Positions 8,701-16,339 of a stretch of DNA of 64,000 bases are shown one piece after another. The notes under the pieces are model-generated. The model was not told where the DNA came from. It did not search any database and was given only the letters and a program-made list of their open reading frames with translations. A program made the position numbers and the translations under genes. Each line of letters starts with the position of its first letter. The stretch's first letter is position 1. This stretch comes from Hymenobacter plasmatis (GTDB lineage: Bacteria; Bacteroidota; Bacteroidia; Cytophagales; Hymenobacteraceae), in assembly GCF_020711255.1 (NCBI RefSeq), contig NZ_JAJFAW010000006.1, positions 146,627 to 210,626 of the forward strand, written 5' to 3'.

Positions 8701-10396
8701 TGAGGCCCAGGGTGCGCAGGTTGGCGTAGTCAATCTTGGTCTTGACGGCCACGTCTTGATGCTCGCGGTCGAGGTCGACGTGGCCGTCGCCCACGAGGCG
8801 CACGGCCGGGTCGTTCACGGCAAAGTGCCCGCTAAAGGCCTGCTGGTGAAAGTCGCCCTTAAGGGAAATGTTGTGGTAGCGGTAGCCGTTGAGCCAAATG
8901 GCAGGCACCGTGAGCGTGGCCTGCCCCCGCGCAAAGGGCGGGATGAATCCCACGCCCGCCACGTGCCCATTCAGCGTCACGTCCCGAATTACTGATTCAT
9001 CGCCCAAAAACTTGCCCAACTGGAAGTTGTTCGACCGCACCGTGCCTTCGTAAGCCGCGTGGGTCAGGTCGGATTTGGTCTTGAGGTTCACGTCCGTGGC
9101 CACAAAGCCTAGGGCCGTGTCGAACGAGGCATTGGCCACGAAGTCGTTGTAGAAGCCCAGCACCTGGCCTTGCAGCTTCACCCGGCCCAGACGCTGCACA
9201 ATCTTATTGGCCGAGGCGGGCAACCAGCGCTCCAGGTCGCTGGCCAGCACCACCGACGGCATCAGGCGCAGGTCGATGAAGCTTTCCTTGTAATTGGGCA
9301 GGTTGTCGGCGTGCGCCCGCTTGGCCACAATATGGGTGCCCTTGCCGTAGCGCACGTCGAGGTTGTTCACCTTGAAATCGCGCACGTAGCCGGAAGCGTC
9401 GCCGGAAATCGCCACCGATTCGTGCATCGTCGCCAGCTGGGGGGCAAACTTGGCAATGTCGTCGGTGTACACCCGCGAGCCCCGCAGGTGGGCAATGGTC
9501 TTCATCGAGTCATTGTAGTCGGCGAAGTTGCCGAACACGCGGTACTCAAAGCGCACGTAGTCTTTGATTTGGCTCTTGCCCACCCGCAAACTCAGGTTCT
9601 TGAACTCCCAGAAATGCGGGTGGTACAGCATGTCGGCCGTGATTTCGCGCAGCTGCGTTTGCGACGGCGTTTCCACCGCGTGCAGGTGGCTAATGCGCAT
9701 GCCTACTGTGTCGCCGAGGTGTATCCGGGAGATGTCGGCGTAGATGCTGTCGGCCACCAGGTGGTCGTAGTCAATGCTCTTGCCGTAGGTCTTCGCATGC
9801 GGCACGTCCTGCTTTTCAATGGCAAAGTGGCCGTTGCGCAGGGCAACGTCGGAAATCCGAAAATCAAACGGCGCCTTTTTGGTCGTGTCAGTTGAAGGGC
9901 CCACCAGCCGCTTCACGGCCGCCAAAAATTGGTTGAACGTGGTGGAATCGGGCTGGCCCGCCAGGTTTTTTAGCTCAAACCGTGGCTCGTTCAGGGTGAG
10001 CTTGGCAATGTGCAGGTGCCGCGGGTCAAACACCGAGAAGAGGGAAATATTGGCATCGGCCTGCCCAATGCTGAACAGCTCCCCGCCGCGCCGGTCCTGC
10101 ACGCGCACGCCTTCGAGCAGCACGCGCGAAAACGGCCGCACATCAACCCGCCCAATCGTAACGCGCTGGCCCAGCTTGCGCGTCAGAATATCCGCGGCCT
10201 CGTGGGCTATCCGCGTTTGCACGCTGGGAATCCGCAAAGCAATTAGCGCCCCCACCACGGCCAGCACCACCACCAGCCCCAGGCCCAGCAGTACTTTTAG
10301 CAGAACGGAGAAGAAACGACGCACCGGGCAGGAGGGGATTAAGCGGAAAACGCGAGGTAATCCGCAAAGTTGCGGTTTTTTAGCCGTTTGCGACAA
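5720..10396 (-). CDS. tamB: TamB-domain translocation/assembly protein
   Basis: At 1,558 residues this is the longest gene in the window. It has one N-terminal membrane anchor (about residues 27-52), a very long region of repetitive beta structure, and a C-terminal TamB (DUF490) domain (roughly residues 1,100-1,520). Recognisable stretches include GKGELRLTGLFAAPNLLGQV and IVRGAYNFTLQGLINKEF. TamB-type proteins span the periplasm and are thought to carry phospholipids or help insert outer-membrane proteins. The 39-residue C-terminal tail is Lys/Arg-rich. It is divergent from tsaD, a conserved arrangement in this phylum. The start is uncertain: a GTG about 24 codons downstream, nearer the helix, is an alternative. 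Confidence 0.93.
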   Translation of the reverse strand: MSQTAKKPQLCGLPRVFRLIPSCPVRRFFSVLLKVLLGLGLVVVLAVVGALIALRIPSVQTRIAHEAADILTRKLGQRVTIGRVDVRPFSRVLLEGVRVQDRRGGELFSIGQADANISLFSVFDPRHLHIAKLTLNEPRFELKNLAGQPDSTTFNQFLAAVKRLVGPSTDTTKKAPFDFRISDVALRNGHFAIEKQDVPHAKTYGKSIDYDHLVADSIYADISRIHLGDTVGMRISHLHAVETPSQTQLREITADMLYHPHFWEFKNLSLRVGKSQIKDYVRFEYRVFGNFADYNDSMKTIAHLRGSRVYTDDIAKFAPQLATMHESVAISGDASGYVRDFKVNNLDVRYGKGTHIVAKRAHADNLPNYKESFIDLRLMPSVVLASDLERWLPASANKIVQRLGRVKLQGQVLGFYNDFVANASFDTALGFVATDVNLKTKSDLTHAAYEGTVRSNNFQLGKFLGDESVIRDVTLNGHVAGVGFIPPFARGQATLTVPAIWLNGYRYHNISLKGDFHQQAFSGHFAVNDPAVRLVGDGHVDLDREHQDVAVKTKIDYANLRTLGLTSQPFTVATTADVKFKGVELDSLIGHAYLRKSHFSMGSRKLNLDTLDVVSTRNSRNQRRVTLRSEAVDASVAGTFNTSDVVHDVMTLITEYRLNFESNATATANYYRKKRQRVLPVYQIDLLLNLKRPNPLLALFVPDLEVANGSRIDGSFRSGETSIFQLGGHLDSLRYGPVRTVNNDFDFLTSKLPYKADILAQASITSERQVLPTLGHTEKFILEGVWDQQRINFSTSLAQTGTTNKAVINGSLGFLPRAVEVVFRQSGLHLLDKDWAIAPNNSVRISGYGREFEINNLNFSSGNQFVGAQGFISPDAKKRPLELSVRDFQLATLNTLIGQRLEGRVNALGTVSGVYGPLTINSTIGVDSLTYDGTLIGQVAGRGDWDNTASKLNVNLDVARAGQSVLTVLGDIAPKDPTNQFNLTGTLNDAPIVLAQPFLGSLFRNLGGTGKGELRLTGLFAAPNLLGQVDVSNGRLTFGYLGTTYTFADRITFTNRTIEFRNIRLRDVLGNTGTVDGIVRHHGFKDMTLDIAANFRRMQVLNTTRKDNELYFGTAYATGTARVTGPTSDLDIVVRASSEAGTRISLPLDNAARAQKAGYIKFVNNNPIGDTVLIKKAQTVAVQDKIDLSGIKLNMNLTITPEAYVEILLDESTGDVIRGSAAGQLRLAIDTRGDFNMYGQVEIVRGAYNFTLQGLINKEFVVRPGGLISWNGDPLAGEMNVTATYTQRTSLAPVLGTGASGSAAVVPVTAVMNLTGPLLLPAIKLNLEFNDAPGTLQGELAAFTSSLRNDEQELNKQVFSLLVFKQLSPPGSIANSISLRGQDNTVQNSLGQILSTQLGLLTSQIDQNLEIDFNINGLTAEQLQALQVRLSYSFLNGRLRVTREGGFTSNANLVNTGTAQPNSGNTAGQASLLGDLSLEYYLRPDGKFRTKLRYETTPRDLETINQPRAGLSVLHTEQFNSFGELFSRKNPKKKERNTQKAREGKEVLTVDEDPRTNL

Positions 10397-10490
10397 CGGC
10401 TGGGCAGCCTAGCGCAAGTATCAAGCCATGGGAACGGTCGGACCGGGGCTCGGGTTCATCTTTCGGTGCCCGGCCGCGGGGCCGCGCTGC

Positions 10491-10498
10491 TACCTTTG
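10491..10498 (+). promoter_or_regulatory. -7 promoter element upstream of tsaD
   Basis: TACCTTTG on the plus strand is a perfect match to the Bacteroidota -7 element. It lies in the 224-bp divergent gap between tamB and tsaD and would give a leader of about 115 nt. Confidence 0.55.
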
Positions 10499-10620
10499 CC
10501 GAGCCGAAAAGTAAGGCGGGCGGTTGCATAGCACAGCCATATACCGCTATGCGCTTCCTCACCGGCACCCCTCCTTATCCCTGATTTATACGCCGCGAAG
10601 CGCTATTTCGCGCTATTACC

Positions 10621-11631
10621 ATGCTTGCTCGCCCCATTATCCTTGCCATCGAATCATCCTGCGACGACACCGGCGCGGCCGTGCTGGCCGGCGGCCAGCT
10701 GCTGAGCAATGTGGTGGCCACCCAAAAAGTGCACGAGCAGTACGGTGGCGTGGTGCCCGAGCTGGCGTCGCGGGCGCACCAGCAGCACATGCTGCCTGTG
10801 GTCACGGCCGCCTTGCGGGAAGCTGGGATTACCAAGGACGACCTTGATGCCGTGGCCGTGACCCAGGGCCCCGGCCTGCTCGGCTCTTTATTAGTAGGCG
10901 GTATGTTTGCCAAAACCATGGCGTTGGCCCTGGGCAAGCCGCTGCTGGCCGTGAACCACATGCGCGCCCACATTCTGGCCCACTTCCTGCGCGACCCCAA
11001 GCCCAGCTTTCCCTTCCTCTGCCTCACGGTGAGCGGCGGCCACACGCAACTGGTGGTGGTGAAATCGGCGCTGGAAATGGAGGTGATGGGCCAAACCATC
11101 GACGACGCGGCCGGCGAAGCGTTCGACAAAACCGCTAAGCTGCTCGGCCTGCCGTACCCCGGCGGTCCGCACCTCGACAAGCTGGCCCGCCAGGGCAACC
11201 CTCAGCGCTTTGCCTTTCCGGTGGGGGCCATGCCGGGCTACGACTTTTCGTTTAGTGGGCTAAAAACCTCGGTGCTGTATTTCCTGAAGAAAGAAACGGC
11301 TGCTAACCCCGAGTTCGTGGCCGAAAACCTGCCCGACCTCTGCGCCAGCATTCAGCACACCATTGTGGCCACGCTGCTGCGCCAGCTCCGCCGCGCCGCC
11401 GCCGACACTGGCCTGACGCAAGTGGCCCTGGCCGGCGGCGTAGCGGCTAACTCCGGCCTGCGCACCGCCCTGGAGGCCGAAGCCGTGGCCCAAGGCTGGG
11501 AGGTATTCATCCCAGACTTTGCCTTTTGCACCGACAACGCGGCCATGGTGGCCATGACGGCACACTTCCAGTACGAAGCCGGCGACTTCGCCACCCAGCT
11601 CACCAGCCCCGACCCGCGCCTGAAGCTGTAA
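10621..11631 (+). CDS. tsaD: tRNA N6-threonylcarbamoyladenosine transferase
   Basis: TsaD transfers the threonylcarbamoyl group to A37 of ANN-decoding tRNAs, working with TsaB, TsaE and TsaC, none of which is in the window. The 336-residue protein shows the ASKHA ATPase fold: IESSCDDTG near residue 10, the HxxxH metal ligands in HMRAH at 113-117, and LTVSGGHTQLV. The C-terminal half contains VALAGGVAANSGLR. Full length for the family. It is transcribed away from tamB and followed on the same strand by smpB. Confidence 0.98.
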   Translation: MLARPIILAIESSCDDTGAAVLAGGQLLSNVVATQKVHEQYGGVVPELASRAHQQHMLPVVTAALREAGITKDDLDAVAVTQGPGLLGSLLVGGMFAKTMALALGKPLLAVNHMRAHILAHFLRDPKPSFPFLCLTVSGGHTQLVVVKSALEMEVMGQTIDDAAGEAFDKTAKLLGLPYPGGPHLDKLARQGNPQRFAFPVGAMPGYDFSFSGLKTSVLYFLKKETAANPEFVAENLPDLCASIQHTIVATLLRQLRRAAADTGLTQVALAGGVAANSGLRTALEAEAVAQGWEVFIPDFAFCTDNAAMVAMTAHFQYEAGDFATQLTSPDPRLKL

Positions 11632-11733
11632 CTCCAACTTTCAGTTGAAACGGTCGTCCGCGCCGCCTGCTTTCGCGTTCTACCATTACCGTACAATGTC
11701 CCTCCCACTAAAAGTGGGAGTTATCCTCCCTAC

Positions 11734-12192
11734 ATGGCCAAAGACGATAAACCCGCCATCATCAACATCAAAAACCGCCGCGCCAGCCACGAATACACTT
11801 TTCTGGCCAAGTACGATGCGGGCGTGATGCTGCAAGGCACTGAAATAAAGAGCATTCGCGACGGCAACGTCAACCTGCAGGACGGCTATTGCTTGTTCCA
11901 CACCGACGGCAGCCTCTGGATTCACGGCGTGCGCATCGCGCCCTATTCTCTGGGTACCTACAACAACCACGACGCCATGCGCGAGCGCAAGCTCCTGCTC
12001 AACAAGCGCGAGCTCAAGCAGCTGGCCGGCAAAAGCGTCGACCAGGGCCTGACCATAGTGCCCCTGCGCCTCTTCGTAACCGACCGCGGCTTTGCTAAAA
12101 TTGAAATTGCCCTGGCCCAAGGCAAGAAGCTGTTCGACAAACGCAACGACCTCAAGGAAAAAGCCCAGAAGCGCGACATGGAACGCCTCTAA
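11734..12192 (+). CDS. smpB: SsrA-binding protein SmpB
   Basis: SmpB binds tmRNA and brings it to stalled ribosomes for trans-translation. The 152-residue protein has the family's opening (INIKNRRASHEYTF), TEIKSIRDGNVNLQDGYC and HDAMRERKLLLNKREL. It ends in the basic helix region (LFDKRNDLKEKAQKRDMERL) that contacts the decoding centre. The start at 11734 fits homologues. I found no tmRNA gene in the window. It follows tsaD after about 100 bp. Confidence 0.98.
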   Translation: MAKDDKPAIINIKNRRASHEYTFLAKYDAGVMLQGTEIKSIRDGNVNLQDGYCLFHTDGSLWIHGVRIAPYSLGTYNNHDAMRERKLLLNKRELKQLAGKSVDQGLTIVPLRLFVTDRGFAKIEIALAQGKKLFDKRNDLKEKAQKRDMERL

Positions 12193-12339
12193 GGAGTGAC
12201 TGAGCGGCAGAATGACAGAGTGAAGCACCGCTCAGCTGCCGAGCCTCATTCCGCTTTCGCCTTTCTTTGCAGGAAATTACTCAGTTGCTCTGGCACTCAG
12301 TCCCTCGATATTTAGTCACTTTCTCACTTCGTCACTCTT

Positions 12340-13131
12340 TTGAATCCCGGTATCTGCGCCCTGAGCGCTGTCCCCGTCCGCGCCGAGCCCAACGACCGGG
12401 CTGAGCTGGTTACCCAACTACTTTTTGGCGAGTGCTACCAGGTGCTGGTCAAGCAGGAAAACTGGTTCCAGGTACAGCTCGCCGCCGACGGCTACGTGGG
12501 CTGGATGGATTACAAGCAACATACGCCCGTATTGGCGGACTACTACGACGCCTGGTGCGCCCAGGACCACCCCCGCGTGCTGGACGTGGTGCAGGCCGTG
12601 AGCGACGCCACCACCAAAATTCCGCTCACCCTGGGCAGCCGCCTGCCGTTTTTCGATGGCATGAACCTGCGCCTCGGCGACCGGCAGTACTTTTTCAATG
12701 GCACCGCCACCAACCCCACCGCCGCCCCCGACCCGGTTCGCCAGGCCGCGCTGCTGCGCAAAATGGCCCTGCTCTATTTGAAGGCCCCTTATGTGTGGGG
12801 CGGCAAAAGTGTGTTCGGCCTCGACTGCTCGGGCCTGTGCCAGCAGCTGTATGGCCTAGTGGGCATTCAGCTCCCGCGCGATGCCCGCCAGCAGATTGAC
12901 CACGGCCGCCCCGTGCACTTCGTGGCCCAGACTAAGCCCGGCGACCTGGCTTTTTTCGATAACTCGGAAGGCCGGATTGTGCACGTGGGCATGGTGATGG
13001 ACGAAGGCCAAATCCTGCATGCCCACGGCGAAGTCCGCCTCGACCCGCTCGACCACAACGGCATCTACAACCGCGACAGGCAGCGCTACTCCCACAAACT
13101 GCGCCTGCTCAAGCGCCTGCTGCCGGAGTAG
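12340..13131 (+). CDS. NlpC/P60 family peptidoglycan hydrolase with SH3-like N-terminus
   Basis: This 263-residue protein probably cleaves gamma-D-Glu-meso-diaminopimelate bonds in peptidoglycan. Residues 5-65 resemble a bacterial SH3 domain (SAVPVRAEPNDRAELVTQLL, then GYVGWMD). The C-terminal half is the C40 peptidase: Cys163 in LDCSGLC, His215 in GRIVHVGMV, and a third polar position around His227-229. The frame begins with TTG at 12340; no in-frame ATG occurs before the SH3 motifs, so a TTG start is needed. No signal peptide is evident despite the extracytoplasmic substrate. Function follows the family; specificity is inference. Confidence 0.9.
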   Translation: MNPGICALSAVPVRAEPNDRAELVTQLLFGECYQVLVKQENWFQVQLAADGYVGWMDYKQHTPVLADYYDAWCAQDHPRVLDVVQAVSDATTKIPLTLGSRLPFFDGMNLRLGDRQYFFNGTATNPTAAPDPVRQAALLRKMALLYLKAPYVWGGKSVFGLDCSGLCQQLYGLVGIQLPRDARQQIDHGRPVHFVAQTKPGDLAFFDNSEGRIVHVGMVMDEGQILHAHGEVRLDPLDHNGIYNRDRQRYSHKLRLLKRLLPE

Positions 13132-13169
13132 GGGAGGCGGCCAGATTGACTCATAGGCGGTTATCCAGC

Positions 13170-13259
13170 ACGTCATGCTGAGCTTGTCGAAGCATCTCTA
13201 CCACGAGCGTAATTAAATTGCTTACCGGGAGAGATGCTTTAGCAAGCTCAGCATGACGT
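13170..13259. repeat. Family A palindromic element, copy A1
   Basis: This 90-bp imperfect inverted repeat sits in the gap between the NlpC/P60 and HNH genes. The left arm contains CATGCTGAGC and GAAGCATCTCT; the right arm contains AGAGATGCTT and GCTCAGCATG. About 30 bp can pair on each side of a variable AT-rich loop. Related copies occur at 15076, 50847, 60264 and 63881. Confidence 0.85.
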
Positions 13260-13362
13260 TCTTTTTTCTGTCCTTCGCTTCACTGAACTTAACCCAATAC
13301 CGCTTGTTTATTTGCTTGGAAACCGCTAGCTTTCGGCGGGTTATCCGAGCCCAAAAGCGTGT

Positions 13363-13857
13363 ATGGACCAAAAAGTGTTAGTGCTGAATGGCGACTATAC
13401 CGCCATCACCCTGTGCAGCGTGCAAAAGGCGTTCGTGCTCTTGTTTCTCGACAAAGCTGAAATGGTGGCCAAGTCGGAGCACGGCACGCTGCGCACCATT
13501 TCGCATGCCTACCCCAAGCCCAGCATCATTCGCTTGCAGCGGTACGTGCGCGTGCCCTACAAAGGCATTGCCCTGAGCCGCCACAATATTTTCAAGCGCG
13601 ACCATTTTGAGTGCCAGTACTGCGGCTCCACCAAAAACCTGACGCTCGACCACGTGGTGCCCCGCTCGCGCGGCGGCGAGTCGTCGTGGACCAACCTGCT
13701 CACGGCCTGCGCCCGCTGCAACCACGCAAAGGGCCACCACACGCCCAACGAAGCCGGCCTCACCATCCGGCAGCAGCCCAAGAAACCCACCCTAGCGGGT
13801 TTTCTCAAGCTATCGGCCGGCACCATCGACCAGAATTGGCACGCGTATTTAAATTGA
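13363..13857 (+). CDS. HNH endonuclease family protein
   Basis: This 164-residue protein carries a zinc-ribbon-type HNH nuclease domain in its C-terminal half. CQYC is at residues 84-87, the LDHVVPRSRGG active-site strand is at about 95-105, and CARCNHAKG is at 116-124. The N-terminal 80 residues (VLVLNGDYTAITLCSVQKA onwards) are typical of a widespread bacterial HNH subfamily that occurs as a stand-alone gene. The natural role is unclear; it need not be a restriction or homing enzyme. No methylase or intron is nearby. Its TGA stop lies inside a TTGAGCT heptamer. Confidence 0.9.
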   Translation: MDQKVLVLNGDYTAITLCSVQKAFVLLFLDKAEMVAKSEHGTLRTISHAYPKPSIIRLQRYVRVPYKGIALSRHNIFKRDHFECQYCGSTKNLTLDHVVPRSRGGESSWTNLLTACARCNHAKGHHTPNEAGLTIRQQPKKPTLAGFLKLSAGTIDQNWHAYLN

Positions 13858-13908
13858 GCTGAACCGTAAGTTTTAAACTAAGTTGGACCATGCGCCGTTG
13901 GAGAGGGG

Positions 13909-13916
13909 TACCTTTG
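13909..13916 (+). promoter_or_regulatory. -7 promoter element of the desaturase gene
   Basis: TACCTTTG, 26 nt upstream of the ATG at 13942, matches the Bacteroidota -7 consensus. A TTG at 13883-13885 could serve as the -33 part. Confidence 0.6.
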
Positions 13917-13941
13917 TGCCTCGTTTCCCCAAATCCCGCCC

Positions 13942-15009
13942 ATGTCCTTACCCAAATTCGCCGCTACTCGCTCCTTTCACACCGAGCTTAAAACTCGCAT
14001 CAATCAATACTTTGAGGAGTCGGGCCGGCGGACAACGGGCGGTGCTGGCCTTCTGTCTAAAGCGGTACTGCTGGTGGGCCTTTTGATTGGCCTTTACGTG
14101 CACGTGGTGTTCTTCACGCCCGCCACGGGCTGGGCCCTGCTCGAATGCGCGCTGGCGGGCTGCGTTATCGCCGCCATCGGCTTCAACGTGATGCACGACG
14201 GCGCCCACGGCAGCTTCTCCCGCTTTTCCTGGGTTAATAAACTGGCGGCGTACACGCTAGGCGTGCTGGGCGGCAGCCCCTACATGTGGAACTCCAAGCA
14301 CAACCTCATCCACCACACCTACACCAACATCGACGGCCACGACGACGACATCGACATCCGCCCCTGGATGCGCATGACGCCCGACCAGCCCAAGCACGCG
14401 CTGCACCGCTACCAGCACTTCTATTTCTGGGTGCTGTACTGCCTCCTCTACCTGTCCTGGGTTTTTGCCATGGACTACCAGAAGTACTTTACCCGCCAAA
14501 TCGGCGCCATCGGCCTGAAGCCCATGAACACCGGCGAGCACGTCAGCTTCTGGGGTTTTAAGGCGCTGAACCTGGTGCTTTACATTGCGTTGCCCGTTTA
14601 CATGGTGGGGTTCCTGCCCTGGTTGGCCGGCTTTCTGCTCAGCACGTCGATAGCGGGCTTGGTGCTTAGCATGGTATTCCAGTTGGCCCACACCGTAGAG
14701 GACGCTGCCTTCCCGGTTCCTCACCCCGTTACGGCCAAGCTCGAAGATGAGTGGGCCATCCACCAGGTGCGCACCACCGCCAACTTCGCTACCGATAACA
14801 AATTGGTAAGCTGGCTCGTGGGCGGCCTCAACTTCCAGATTGAGCACCACTTGTTCCCCAAGATTTCGCACGTGCATTACCCCGCCATCAGCAAGATTGT
14901 GCAGCAGGTGTGCAGCGAGTTTGATGTGACTTATAACAACTACCGGCACACCCGCTCGGCCATTGCCTCGCACGTAGGCTTCCTCCGCCAGATGGGCCGC
15001 GCCGCCTAA
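13942..15009 (+). CDS. Membrane fatty acid desaturase (acyl-CoA/lipid type)
   Basis: This 355-residue membrane di-iron enzyme should introduce a double bond into lipid acyl chains, adjusting membrane fluidity. The three histidine boxes are intact: HDGAH at 85-89, HNLIHH at 120-125, and QIEHH near 298-302. Hydrophobic helices lie at about 42-60, 66-84 and two further pairs before the last box. It most resembles the linoleoyl-CoA/front-end-type desaturases of Bacteroidota, though the regiospecificity cannot be read from sequence. It has its own promoter and terminator, so it is probably monocistronic. Confidence 0.92.
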   Translation: MSLPKFAATRSFHTELKTRINQYFEESGRRTTGGAGLLSKAVLLVGLLIGLYVHVVFFTPATGWALLECALAGCVIAAIGFNVMHDGAHGSFSRFSWVNKLAAYTLGVLGGSPYMWNSKHNLIHHTYTNIDGHDDDIDIRPWMRMTPDQPKHALHRYQHFYFWVLYCLLYLSWVFAMDYQKYFTRQIGAIGLKPMNTGEHVSFWGFKALNLVLYIALPVYMVGFLPWLAGFLLSTSIAGLVLSMVFQLAHTVEDAAFPVPHPVTAKLEDEWAIHQVRTTANFATDNKLVSWLVGGLNFQIEHHLFPKISHVHYPAISKIVQQVCSEFDVTYNNYRHTRSAIASHVGFLRQMGRAA

Positions 15010-15030
15010 ATTGAGCTAAACCCAATAAAC

Positions 15031-15067
15031 AAAAAGCCCCAACGCACCTGCGTCGGGGCTTTTTTTG
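15031..15067 (+). terminator. Rho-independent terminator of the desaturase gene
   Basis: AAGCCCC and GGGGCTT flank an inner ACGCA/TGCGT stem, and the right arm runs into seven T. It starts about 20 bp after the desaturase stop. Confidence 0.9.
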
Positions 15068-15075
15068 TGCGAGAA

Positions 15076-15170
15076 CATCATGCTGAGCGCAGTTGAAGCA
15101 TCTCGCTCGCATCGTTCAACGATTGAGTTACTACCACAGGCGAGATGCTTCGGCTGCGCTCAGCATGACC
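15076..15170. repeat. Family A palindromic element, copy A2
   Basis: The left arm (CATGCTGAGCGCAG, then GAAGCATCTCGC) pairs with the right arm (GCGAGATGCTTC, then CTGCGCTCAGCATG). The two 31-bp arms are separated by about 33 bp. It fills the convergent gap between the desaturase terminator and the hydrolase gene. Confidence 0.88.
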
Positions 15171-15181
15171 TTCTTAATTGA

Positions 15182-16018
15182 TTACCGGCCAACAAACGAC
15201 AATAAATCAGTCGTCAGTTGGTCTTTGTCGGTGAAGAACAGGCCGTGCGGCGCGCCCTTATACACCTTGTATTCAGCCTGCGGAATCATTTTGGCCGTGC
15301 GAGCGCCGCTGGCCTCGATGGGCACCGTGGCATCTTCATCGCCGTGAATCACCAGGGTGGGTACTTTTATCATCTGCAAATCAGCTCGAAAATCGGTGCT
15401 GGAGAAGGCCGTGGCGCAGTCACGCGTGGCATTGGGCGCGGCCAGCGAAGCCACCGTGAAGTTCCAGTCCAGCACGCCCTGGCTCACGGGGTGGCTTATC
15501 ATGCCCACGCCGTAAAAACTCTTGGCGAAGGTTTGCAGAAAGTCGAACCGGTCTTTCTTCATGCCATCCTGCATGCCGTCGAACACCGATTGGGGCACGC
15601 CTTCGGGGTTGTTGTTGGTCTTGAGCATGAACGGCGTGACGGCGCTGACGAAGGCCACGCGGGCAATGCGGGCGTCGCCGTAGGTGCCGAGGTAGCGGGC
15701 TATTTCGCCGCCGCCCATCGAGAAGCCCACCAGCGTCACGTTGTTCAGGTCCAGTTCTTCGAGCAGGGCGTTGAGGTCGGCGGCCAGCGTGTCGTAGTCG
15801 TAGCCCGTCCAGGGCCGCGACGACTTGCCGAAGCCGCGCCGGTCGTAGGCCACCACGCGCAGGCCGTGCTTGGGCAGCTCCACCATCTGGTGCTCCCACA
15901 TGGTGTGGTCGAGCGGCCAGCCGTGAATCAGCACCACGGGGTTGCCCTGGCCCCAGTCTTCGTAAAAAATGTTCACCGGGTGCCCGGCGGTATCGGTTCC
16001 TGCTTTTAGAATGGCCAT
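15182..16018 (-). CDS. Alpha/beta hydrolase, cofactor-free haloperoxidase-like
   Basis: This 278-residue alpha/beta hydrolase has the nucleophile elbow GFSMGG with Ser100, the acid in HGDEDATVP, and the base His in GAPHGLF near the C-terminus. The oxyanion region is LIHGWPLDHTMW. The closest family is the cofactor-independent chloroperoxidase/arylesterase group; members are esterases or perhydrolases in practice and the true substrate is unknown. No signal peptide, so cytoplasmic. It is convergent with the desaturase and flanked by family A element A2. Confidence 0.9.
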   Translation of the reverse strand: MAILKAGTDTAGHPVNIFYEDWGQGNPVVLIHGWPLDHTMWEHQMVELPKHGLRVVAYDRRGFGKSSRPWTGYDYDTLAADLNALLEELDLNNVTLVGFSMGGGEIARYLGTYGDARIARVAFVSAVTPFMLKTNNNPEGVPQSVFDGMQDGMKKDRFDFLQTFAKSFYGVGMISHPVSQGVLDWNFTVASLAAPNATRDCATAFSSTDFRADLQMIKVPTLVIHGDEDATVPIEASGARTAKMIPQAEYKVYKGAPHGLFFTDKDQLTTDLLSFVGR

Positions 16019-16339
16019 GCGTGAAAGTGTTTTGGAGTAAGGGAAAGATGTCTTTTCTCTTACCGTCCGCGGCCGGGTGTGGTTGCAAAGCTCACTAGGT
16101 CAATGCCGCAATTGAGACGATAGTGGAAGAGGATGATATTATATCCAGCCGTTGAGCTTCATCAGAAGTAGATTAGGATTGCCGCCAATGTGCTAGCATT
16201 CATGCCCCAAATCCCGTACCTTTGCGGCCCCGCCAGGGTGGCGGGCCTTGCTGCACAACGGCAAGGTGTTCAACAAGAACCGCGTAATGGCCCGGGCACC
16301 GGCCGATACGTTTACCTAAGAGGTGCCCAACAGCTATTT
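16019..16339. other. Gap upstream of rpsA
   Basis: This 321-bp region between the divergent hydrolase and rpsA genes holds the rpsA promoter element at 16217-16224 and a leader of about 110 nt. The leader includes a possible 23-codon reading frame (16248-16319, TTG start, TAA stop). I see no other gene. Confidence 0.5.
16217..16224 (+). promoter_or_regulatory. -7 promoter element of rpsA
   Basis: TACCTTTG on the plus strand, 115 nt before the chosen rpsA start. It lies inside the upstream extension of the open frame, which argues against starting rpsA at 16190. Confidence 0.6.

Noticed and set aside
13363..13857. HNH gene as a restriction or homing system
   Set aside because: There is no methyltransferase, intron or interrupted host gene beside it. 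The subfamily is usually a stand-alone chromosomal gene.
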